Positions 1 through 5,832 of a DNA stretch of 11,635 bases are shown here, piece by piece (position 1 is the first letter of the stretch; each line of letters starts with the position of its first letter). Source of the DNA: an uncultured Clostridia bacterium (GTDB lineage Bacteria; Bacillota; Clostridia; Oscillospirales; Ruminococcaceae); NCBI GenBank assembly GCA_937891895.1, contig CALATN010000139.1, positions 1 through 11,635 of the forward strand. Direction: 5' to 3'. The position numbers were made by a program, and so were the translations under genes. The notes under the pieces were generated by a model that was not told the DNA's origin, ran no database searches, and saw only the letters and a program-made list of their open reading frames with translations.

Positions 1-96
1 AACAACAGCGTCAACCAAGGGCAAGGATGCTTTGATCATACGCTTTGTTTTAGTCATATGCCCGGGGAACCACTGAATAGATGGTATCTCAGTCAT
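1..96 (-). CDS. rbgA: Ribosome biogenesis GTPase RbgA/YlqF, 3' part cut by window edge
   Basis: Only the first 32 codons are inside the window. They read MTEIPSIQWFPGHMTKTKRM, then an amphipathic stretch ending LPLVDAVV. The IQWFPGHM(A/T)K block is the hallmark N-terminus of the circularly permuted GTPase RbgA (YlqF), which acts late in assembly of the 50S ribosomal subunit. The GTPase motifs lie beyond the left edge and cannot be checked. The ATG at 96-94 is preceded by GGAGGT at 101-106 with a 4-nt spacer, so the start is well supported. The gene begins 13 nt after the lepB stop. The order rplS-lepB-rbgA is familiar from other Bacillota and supports the call. Confidence 0.9.
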   Translation of the reverse strand, partial: MTEIPSIQWFPGHMTKTKRMIKASLPLVDAVV

Positions 97-109
97 TTAA
101 ACCTCCAAA

Positions 110-787
110 TCACGCAGGAACACCAAATGAACTAAATGGAAATACTCTGAGAACAACTTTTCCAAGTACATCATCCTCTTCTACAAACCCCAACCAAGAA
201 CTACGGCTATCAGTTGAATTGTTACGATTATCGCCCATAACAAACACACAATCTTCTGGAACAGTCACAGGATAATCATGAAAACCTTCATCCTCAGCAG
301 TAGGTTCAAGTATATACGGTTCATCAAGCACAACACCATCTACAGTAATTTTTCCAGTTGTAATGTCAACATCCACTGTCTGATTTTCAGTTGCGATCAC
401 TCTTTTTACAATAGCTTTTTCATTTTTCTGAACATGCAATGAGTCTATCTTACCACAAGTTGGACATATCGGAACTTCAAAATCATAAACAAGCAGTCCG
501 CAAGAATCACATGCACGCACAGGATGCTCTGTATTAACAATTACAATATCTCCGGCTTCAGGAGTATACATAAGGTGTGACACAATAAGTCTGTCACCTT
601 CAACAAGTGTAGGAAGCATAGAACCGCCATCTACATTTGCTATGCGCAAAATAAAAGTAAAAATTAAAATAACAACAAAAAAGGCACAGATAACCGTTTC
701 CACCCAATCGATGAATTCTTCTGCGGCACTCGGTTTCTTTTCCTTTTCGTCATCAAGTGCTTCATAGTTCAGTTCATAACCTGCCAT
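110..787 (-). CDS. lepB: Signal peptidase I with zinc-ribbon-like insert
   Basis: This is a type I signal peptidase, the membrane serine protease that removes signal peptides from exported proteins; 225 residues from the chosen start. A cytoplasmic N-terminal tail of about 28 residues is followed by one membrane segment (about 29-48). Then come the nucleophile box GGSMLPTL (Ser56), GDIVIV, the general-base box KRVIA (Lys128) and GDNRNNSTDSR. Between GDIVIV and KRVIA there is an extra segment with CDSCG (Cys93, Cys96) and CPTCG (Cys108, Cys111), spaced like a zinc ribbon and absent from the classic Bacillus enzymes. I chose the ATG at 787 because AAAGGGTG lies about 8 nt upstream; a TTG 24 nt further upstream would add eight residues and has no better site. 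Transcription probably reads through the rplS terminator, as I see no convincing promoter of its own. Confidence 0.93.
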   Translation of the reverse strand: MAGYELNYEALDDEKEKKPSAAEEFIDWVETVICAFFVVILIFTFILRIANVDGGSMLPTLVEGDRLIVSHLMYTPEAGDIVIVNTEHPVRACDSCGLLVYDFEVPICPTCGKIDSLHVQKNEKAIVKRVIATENQTVDVDITTGKITVDGVVLDEPYILEPTAEDEGFHDYPVTVPEDCVFVMGDNRNNSTDSRSSWLGFVEEDDVLGKVVLRVFPFSSFGVPA

Positions 788-830
788 AAATAGTACACCC
801 TTTCTGCGCAAAAATTATTTTTATATAGCA

Positions 831-854
831 AAAAAGGGACATTGCGTCCCTTTT
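831..854 (-). terminator. Intrinsic terminator or attenuator after rplS
   Basis: On the minus strand, AAAAGGGAC, a five-base loop GCAAT and GTCCCTTTT form a perfect 9-bp stem. The U-rich run continues as TTTTTT at 836-831. The stem starts 11 nt after the rplS stop. Only four of the pairs are G-C, and no clear promoter precedes lepB in the next 45 nt. It may therefore be a leaky terminator that sets the ratio of L19 to LepB and RbgA rather than a full stop. Confidence 0.8.
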
Positions 855-865
855 CATTACCGCAA

Positions 866-1210
866 TCAGCGAATCTGTTCCTTAACCTTAGCTGCCTTAC
901 CAACTCTATCACGGAGATAGTAGAGCTTGCTACGACGAACCTTACCGCTTCTTACAACTTCTACCTTGTCTACAACCGGAGAATGAACCGGGAATACTCT
1001 TTCAATACCGCAACCGTGTGCAACACGTCTTACAGTAAATGTTTCGTTGATTCCACCGTGCTTCTTAGCGATTACTGTACCTTCAAAAATCTGAATTCTG
1101 TACTTTTCGCCTTCCTTGATCTTAACGTGTACCTTTACGGTATCACCTACGTTTACAGCAGGTACATCCTTCTTGAGGCTGCTGTCACTGATGAGCTTGA
1201 GTGCGTCCAT
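866..1210 (-). CDS. rplS: 50S ribosomal protein L19
   Basis: This is ribosomal protein L19 of the large subunit, located at the 30S-50S interface. At 114 residues it is of normal length for the family. Diagnostic stretches are GDTVKVHVKIKEG, IQIFEGTVIAKK, FTVRRVAHGCGIERVFPVHSP and the basic C-terminal segment RRSKLYYLRDRVGKAAKVKE. The usual GVGVER is GCGIER here, a tolerated change. The ATG at 1210 follows AGGAGG with an 8-nt spacer. The gene has its own promoter and a structured leader upstream and a terminator-like hairpin downstream. In many Bacillota rplS follows trmD; here the upstream neighbour is the DUF2344 gene instead. Confidence 0.98.
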   Translation of the reverse strand: MDALKLISDSSLKKDVPAVNVGDTVKVHVKIKEGEKYRIQIFEGTVIAKKHGGINETFTVRRVAHGCGIERVFPVHSPVVDKVEVVRSGKVRRSKLYYLRDRVGKAAKVKEQIR

Positions 1211-1360
1211 GTTTATTTCCTCCTAAATTTCAAGACATTCTTACCTTTCGCAAGACAACCGTTCTATAATCGGCATAAGGCAGCGGACTGTCCTTTTAAT
1301 GTCAGCCTTTCGGCAGGCATTAATCTCGTCCGGGCAGAACTCGGGCGGATTTTCAAATGC
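1211..1360 (-). promoter_or_regulatory. Structured rplS leader, candidate L19 autoregulatory element
   Basis: About 150 nt separate the predicted transcription start from the rplS start codon. A stacked hairpin is visible: CGGAC (1332-1328) with GTCCG (1288-1284), enclosing TTAATG (1323-1318) with CATTAA (1301-1296), which encloses GCC-GAAA-GGC with a GNRA tetraloop. A second hairpin, TCTTGC (1255-1250) with GTAAGA (1244-1239) and loop GAAAG, lies just before the AGGAGG. An L19 leader upstream of rplS is known from Bacillota, where the protein is thought to repress its own translation. That this element belongs to that family is inference from position and structure; I cannot match it to the family consensus from memory. 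Confidence 0.6.
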
Positions 1361-1366
1361 TCTATA

Positions 1367-1395
1367 ATTTTATCACGTTTTTATACAAATTGCAA
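1367..1395 (-). promoter_or_regulatory. Sigma-A-type promoter for rplS
   Basis: TTGCAA (1395-1390) and TAAAAT (1372-1367) are separated by exactly 17 nt. They match the consensus hexamers at 4 of 6 and 5 of 6 positions. The predicted start of transcription is near 1360, at the head of the structured rplS leader. The promoter lies 32 nt downstream of the DUF2344 stop codon, so rplS can be expressed independently of the operon in front of it. Confidence 0.7.
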
Positions 1396-1427
1396 GTATT
1401 TTCGAACAAAAAATTGTGAAATGTGAT

Positions 1428-2093
1428 TTATTTAAAAATTGCACCATCACTACACAAAATTTTTGTGCGTTCTGCATAAATGCTACTGAATTTTATATTA
1501 CAGATATCTGAAAACGTATCAATAATTACATTTGAATTGATATTCAAAGTAAGCCCCGCAGGCAAACGTATTTCTACAATAAGTAAATCTCCGTCTGTTC
1601 TTTTATTCAGTATATTCAGGTGCGGCTTAATATCAATCCTTATTGTACCCTTACTTTTGGAACGCTTATCAATTTCAATTGCATCCATATCCATCATTTT
1701 GTCGAGTGCTTCAAGCATCGCTTCTGATGATTTCTCAGACTTAAGCTTGATTACATACTCTGCAAAGCCTATTTCCTTATTTGCATAGACAGGCTCTGCC
1801 ACACTAATTATTTTAATCCCCTCAGGCATAACAGCATTAAGCCTGTCAAGTATAACATTATTATTACATTGTTCAGTAACAGCAAAATCCATAAACTCTG
1901 TTTTACTTGTTACACCAAGAGAAAGCGCTAACGGAAAGTTAAGATAGATATGAGGATTAAAGCCTTGTGAATACCATACAGGAATACCTGAACGTTTTAT
2001 TGCCCTTTGCATTGTACGGAGCAAATCAAGATGAGATATAAAAACAGCACGCCCACTTTTTTCAAAAACAGCTCTGATATTAATTTTTTCCAA
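1428..2093 (-). CDS. TIGR03936-family (DUF2344) protein, partner of radical SAM gene
   Basis: This 221-residue protein contains the DUF2344 signature near its N-terminus (FISHLDLLRTMQRAIKRSG, then YSQGFNPH, residues 18-48). It is the usual companion of the TIGR03960 radical SAM protein; in many Clostridia the two are adjacent or fused. No biochemical function is established to my knowledge. I chose a TTG start at 2093-2091: GGGAGG lies about 8 nt upstream, and the sequence after it (EKINIRAVFEKSGRAVFISH) is where homology should begin. An ATG 84 nt further upstream would only add residues read from the radical SAM gene in another frame. The start overlaps the end of the radical SAM gene by 14 nt, so translational coupling is likely. 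The gene ends the tmk operon. Confidence 0.88.
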   Translation of the reverse strand: MEKINIRAVFEKSGRAVFISHLDLLRTMQRAIKRSGIPVWYSQGFNPHIYLNFPLALSLGVTSKTEFMDFAVTEQCNNNVILDRLNAVMPEGIKIISVAEPVYANKEIGFAEYVIKLKSEKSSEAMLEALDKMMDMDAIEIDKRSKSKGTIRIDIKPHLNILNKRTDGDLLIVEIRLPAGLTLNINSNVIIDTFSDICNIKFSSIYAERTKILCSDGAIFK

Positions 2094-3930
2094 AGCAAGC
2101 ACCTCCCACTGCCTTTGAAACACCGCAGCCTGTACACTTTTCGCGACAGTTACAGGTTGTTTTCTCATCATGTGCAAGTTTATTTTCCTTAATCAGAAAA
2201 TCTCGTGTAACATAATAATCAAGATGCTGCCAAGGCATAACCTCATCATACAGACGAGTACGGTTAGCATAAAAACCAATGTCTGTTCCCAGCTTATCAA
2301 ATACTTCCATCCAGACATCGAATTTATAATGCTCGTCCCAACCATCAAATTTACAGCCAGACTTCCACGCTTCATAAATAGCGTCACATAATTTTCTGTC
2401 GCCCTTTGCAAGAACTGCTTCAAGTATACTTACACGATAATTATGCCAGCTTACATTGATACGTTTTCTTGAGCGTATGCTGTCAAGCAGAAGCTTTTGC
2501 TTATGCTGTATTTCTTTCTTGGTAGCTTGTGCTTCAAATTCAAATGGAGTAAACGGCTTTGGAACAAATGTTGCACAGCTTATTGAAATCTGAATATGCT
2601 TGCCACGCTGACGGTTCGGAGTCTGATAATACAGATCTGTAATTCTTTCAGCAAGTTCAGCAATGCCGATAATATCTTCATCAGTTTCTGTTGGGAGCCC
2701 AAGCATAAAATAAAGCTTGACACTTGTATATCCGCCTTCAAAAGCGAGCTTACACGCACGCATTATTTCATCTTCTGTTATATTCTTGTTTATAACATCA
2801 CGAAGACGTTGTGTACCTGCTTCGGGTGCAAAAGTAAGACCACTTTTACGCACCTTCTGAATCTGTTCCATAAGCTCCTTGCTGAACCTGTCAATTCTCA
2901 TAGACGGCAAAGAAAGGTTGACATTTTCTTTATTTGTATACTCAGTAAGCTGACTGAGTGTATCATCTATATCAGTAAGGTCACTTGTACTGAGAGAAGA
3001 AAGAGATACTTCCTCATAACCTGTACTTTCACACAATGATTTTGTCTGCTTACAGATAGTATCCGCTGTTTTTTCTCTGAATGGTCTGTATATGAAACCG
3101 GCCTGGCAGAATCTGCAACCACGGATACATCCTCTCAACACTTCAACAACAGCACGGTCGTGGACAATTTCACAATATGGAACAACAAATTCTTCAGGGT
3201 AAAAAACCTTGTCAAGATCCTTTATAATACGTTTTTTTATTGTTGCAGGTGCATTCGGATTATTTGGCACAACAGAAAAAATTGTACCATCAGCATTATA
3301 TGACACATCATAAAACGAAGGAACATATATACCTTCGATCTTTGCAGCTGCTTCTAAAAACTCATGCTTGGTACAGCCTTTTTTCTTCATATCAACGTAC
3401 AAATCCATCAGTTCAAGGTTAACTTCTTCTCCCTCACCTATTATAAACAGGTCAATAAAATCAACAAGTGGTTCTGGGTTACACACACATGGTCCGCCTG
3501 CAACAACAATCGGCATATCATCTGTACGGTCTTTAGCCTTTACAGGCAACTGTGCGAGGTCAAGCATATTCAATATATTTGTATAGCACAGCTCATACTG
3601 AATTGTAAAACCTATAAAGTCAAACTCCTTTACAGGATCAAGACTTTCAAGTGCGTACAAAGGAATATCGTTTTCACGCATAAGAGCTTCAAAATCAGGC
3701 CATGGCGCAAAAACTCTTTCACACCAGAAATTTTCACGCTTATTTTTCAGTGAATACAATATTTTCATTCCAAGATGTGACATTCCTATATCATAGGAAT
3801 CGGGAAAGCAGAATGCAAATCTGACATCAACCTTGGATTTATCCTTTACAACACTATTGAGCTCACCGCCTATATATCTTGACGGTGATTTCACTTTAAG
3901 AAGCAGATTTTCTATCTGTTCCTTCAACAT
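2080..3930 (-). CDS. TIGR03960-family B12-binding-like / radical SAM protein
   Basis: This 616-residue protein has an N-terminal cobalamin-binding-like region (about 35-210, with GGPCVCNPEPLVDFIDLFIIG at 145-165). A radical SAM core follows, with the CxxxCxxC motif of GCIRGCRFC (Cys268, Cys272, Cys275) that holds the 4Fe-4S cluster and S-adenosylmethionine. The C-terminal tail adds Cys593, Cys595, Cys599, Cys602 and Cys612, possibly a second metal site. The family is widespread in Clostridia but its substrate is not known to me; a link to RNA or ribosome modification is suggested only by neighbours. The ATG at 3930 follows AAGGAAG with a 7-nt spacer; a start 93 nt upstream would overlap the M50 gene and lacks homology-like sequence. 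It lies 19 nt after the M50 stop. Confidence 0.93.
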   Translation of the reverse strand: MLKEQIENLLLKVKSPSRYIGGELNSVVKDKSKVDVRFAFCFPDSYDIGMSHLGMKILYSLKNKRENFWCERVFAPWPDFEALMRENDIPLYALESLDPVKEFDFIGFTIQYELCYTNILNMLDLAQLPVKAKDRTDDMPIVVAGGPCVCNPEPLVDFIDLFIIGEGEEVNLELMDLYVDMKKKGCTKHEFLEAAAKIEGIYVPSFYDVSYNADGTIFSVVPNNPNAPATIKKRIIKDLDKVFYPEEFVVPYCEIVHDRAVVEVLRGCIRGCRFCQAGFIYRPFREKTADTICKQTKSLCESTGYEEVSLSSLSTSDLTDIDDTLSQLTEYTNKENVNLSLPSMRIDRFSKELMEQIQKVRKSGLTFAPEAGTQRLRDVINKNITEDEIMRACKLAFEGGYTSVKLYFMLGLPTETDEDIIGIAELAERITDLYYQTPNRQRGKHIQISISCATFVPKPFTPFEFEAQATKKEIQHKQKLLLDSIRSRKRINVSWHNYRVSILEAVLAKGDRKLCDAIYEAWKSGCKFDGWDEHYKFDVWMEVFDKLGTDIGFYANRTRLYDEVMPWQHLDYYVTRDFLIKENKLAHDEKTTCNCREKCTGCGVSKAVGGACFGKN

Positions 3931-3949
3931 ATTTTTACTTCCTTTCAAA

Positions 3950-4543
3950 TCAACTATCTGATAACGATGACAGCAATAAACAGCATAATGTAACAAACAA
4001 TGTAATATTACCTTTACCAACAAACGAAAAGCTCAGCATTACAATCAACATCATTACAATATTTATCCATTTCATATATCGTTCCAGTGTAATTGATTGC
4101 TGATATGTACACAAGCTGCGAATAATCTGAACAAGGATTTTTCCGCCGTCAAGAAATTGCAGCGGCAGCATATTGAATGCACCTATTGCTGCATTTATCA
4201 TTGCAAAAGAATATAATATTTCGAATTGGCTGTTTCTCAATAATAAAAAAACAATGAGATTCATCGCACTTCCAGCTAAAAGCACTTTAAGCTGAACACC
4301 TGTTGTTGTAAAGTAAAACATCTTGTCAGGAGATATTCTTATTCCGCCTCCATAAAGACATATTCTATTTATTCTTACATTAGTCAGTAACAGCATAATC
4401 AAGTGTCCTGATTCGTGCCACAAACAAGCAAGTATACACATTGTTACATATTTATTATCACCGAATAACAACATCAGCGAAACAACCGCAAAAAAGCTGA
4501 AATCAAATATCAGAGTAACCTGTTTAAACTTAACCTCCAGCAT
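3950..4543 (-). CDS. M50-family site-2-type metalloprotease, SpoIVFB-like
   Basis: This is a 197-residue, very hydrophobic protein with about five or six membrane segments. The zinc-binding HESGH (His43, Glu44, His47) sits in one segment. NMLPLQFLDGG (124-134, Asp132 the third ligand) sits in another, and LAGSAMN stands in for the usual GP-x-x-N loop. These are the hallmarks of intramembrane M50 proteases. It is shorter than Bacillus SpoIVFB (about 288 residues), consistent with absence of the C-terminal CBS domain. Position next to the radical SAM/DUF2344 pair resembles the clostridial spoIVFB locus, so a role in sporulation sigma-factor processing is possible but unproven; no spoIVFA or bofA is nearby. 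I prefer the ATG at 4543 over that at 4549 because AAGGAG is 8 nt from the former and only 2 nt from the latter. A hairpin covers this ribosome binding site. Confidence 0.9.
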   Translation of the reverse strand: MLEVKFKQVTLIFDFSFFAVVSLMLLFGDNKYVTMCILACLWHESGHLIMLLLTNVRINRICLYGGGIRISPDKMFYFTTTGVQLKVLLAGSAMNLIVFLLLRNSQFEILYSFAMINAAIGAFNMLPLQFLDGGKILVQIIRSLCTYQQSITLERYMKWINIVMMLIVMLSFSFVGKGNITLFVTLCCLLLSSLSDS

Positions 4544-4550
4544 AACCATA

Positions 4551-4584
4551 TCTCCTTCTGTAAATTGATATTTTCAGAAGGAGA
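4551..4584 (-). promoter_or_regulatory. Hairpin covering the M50 gene's ribosome binding site
   Basis: TCTCCTTCTG (minus strand 4584-4575) and CAGAAGGAGA (4560-4551) form a perfect 10-bp stem with a 14-nt A/U-rich loop. The 3' arm contains the whole Shine-Dalgarno sequence AGAAGGAG of the M50 gene. No U-run follows, so it does not look like a terminator. The 5' arm begins only 8 nt past the upstream stop codon, so a ribosome finishing the U32 gene could mask it and free the site. The likely effect is low or coupled translation of the protease. Confidence 0.75.
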
Positions 4585-4592
4585 ATTTTATG

Positions 4593-5813
4593 TTACTTTT
4601 TTATTCTTATTATTGAGTTTTTGGGGTAACTTTTTTCACACGGGAAAGATAACTTCATCATTGCGTGGTTCGCACTTTCTATTTCCTCGCCATTTTCATT
4701 GAACATTGTATTTACTGTCATAACATCATAATGTTCTCCCGGTGCAAGGATTTCTATTTCTTCTCCCTTATTGAATTTATTTCTCTGTGTTGCGTAAAGC
4801 ACTCCATCTCTACACTCTTCAACAATTGCTGCAACGTCATAATTTCTTATATAACCGCTGTTTTCGTAATACTGGCAATCCTTCGGATGACCAAAGAAAA
4901 AGCCCGTACAATATTTTCTGTGACTTACCTTGAAAACTTCATCACGAATCCAGTCAGGAAGTTTATATTCATCAGGATTCTTTTTAAGAATATCAACAGC
5001 CATTCTGTATGCATTTGTTACAATTGAAACATAATACGAAGATTTTGCTCTACCTTCAATTTTCAGACTTGTTACACCAGCCTGGGCAAGCTTGTCCAGA
5101 TGGTCAATCATACACAAATCCTTGGCATTCAGGATATATGTTCCCTTCTCATCCTCAAAAATAGGATAAAATTCATCTGTGCGTTTTTCCTCCATAAGAT
5201 GATAACCCCATCTGCAAGGCTGAGCACATTCACCTCTGTTTGCGTCACGGTTAACAAGATACTGTGAAAGCAGACATCTTCCTGAAAATGAAACACACAT
5301 AGCACCGTGAACAAAAGCTTCAATATCAAGGTCTGTCGGTGTTTTTGCTCTTATCTCGGCAATTTCATCAAGTGAAAGTTCTCTTGCTACCACTATACGC
5401 TTTACACCCATATTGTAAAGCTCATTTGCTGTAACATAATTCACTATACCTGTTTGTGTGGACATATGCACTTCCATATTCGGAGCATATTTTTTTACAA
5501 GCGAAAGTAAGCCTAAATCTGCAACAATGACAGCATCCACCTTGCAATCAACTGCTTCTTCTATAAACTGCTGAAAATGCGGTATTTCATTATTTCTTGG
5601 AAGTGTGTTGCAAGTCAGATATATTTTTACACCCTTTGAGTGAGCAAGCTCAACCGCTGATTTCAGCGTATCGTAGGTGAAATTTGCGGGACCCGCTCTC
5701 ATACCGAAACTTTGTCCCCCAAGATAAACCGCATCAGCTCCGTAATCAAGTGCTGCACACAATCTTTCAAAATCACCTGCAGGGGCCAATACTTCCAGAT
5801 TATCCAAATTCAT
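4593..5813 (-). CDS. trhP: U32-family protein, probable tRNA uridine 5-hydroxylation protein TrhP
   Basis: This 406-residue protein has the U32 signature EAFVHGAMCVSFSGRC (165-180). It also has the cysteine set Cys173, Cys180, Cys196 and Cys234, which in characterised family members binds an iron-sulfur cluster. The N-terminus LEVLAPAGDFERLCAALDYGADAVYLG is typical. Although named peptidases, the studied relatives (E. coli YegQ/TrhP, Bacillus YrrN and YrrO) make 5-hydroxyuridine in tRNA from prephenate. In Bacillus the mltG homologue yrrL is followed by yrrM-yrrN-yrrO; here the U32 gene follows mltG by 19 nt, which favours TrhP, although only one copy is present and the O-methyltransferase yrrM is missing. 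The ATG follows GGAGG with a 9-nt spacer. Peptidase activity cannot be excluded from sequence alone. Confidence 0.9.
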   Translation of the reverse strand: MNLDNLEVLAPAGDFERLCAALDYGADAVYLGGQSFGMRAGPANFTYDTLKSAVELAHSKGVKIYLTCNTLPRNNEIPHFQQFIEEAVDCKVDAVIVADLGLLSLVKKYAPNMEVHMSTQTGIVNYVTANELYNMGVKRIVVARELSLDEIAEIRAKTPTDLDIEAFVHGAMCVSFSGRCLLSQYLVNRDANRGECAQPCRWGYHLMEEKRTDEFYPIFEDEKGTYILNAKDLCMIDHLDKLAQAGVTSLKIEGRAKSSYYVSIVTNAYRMAVDILKKNPDEYKLPDWIRDEVFKVSHRKYCTGFFFGHPKDCQYYENSGYIRNYDVAAIVEECRDGVLYATQRNKFNKGEEIEILAPGEHYDVMTVNTMFNENGEEIESANHAMMKLSFPCEKSYPKNSIIRIKK

Positions 5814-5832
5814 TTATTATATCCTCCGATAA

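Noticed and set aside
788..830. Possible separate promoter for lepB (TATATAAAAAT near 820)
   Set aside because: The AT-rich run gives -10-like strings, but no acceptable -35 hexamer lies 16-18 nt upstream.
842..1426. Plus-strand open frame of 194 codons opposite rplS and its leader
   Set aside because: It lies antisense to an unmistakable ribosomal protein and its structured leader, has no ribosome binding site, and its translation is low-complexity shadow sequence.
1396..1427. Possible terminator after the DUF2344 gene
   Set aside because: The sequence has U-runs but no stable inverted repeat; any pairing I found was only a few A-T pairs.
2596..3039. Plus-strand open frame of 147 codons inside the radical SAM gene
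   Set aside because: It is a shadow of the conserved radical SAM core, with no start signal and no recognisable domain.
3931..4023. N-terminal extension of the radical SAM protein by 31 codons
   Set aside because: It overlaps the end of the M50 gene and reads as another frame of its membrane segment; AAGGAAG before the ATG at 3930 fixes the start.
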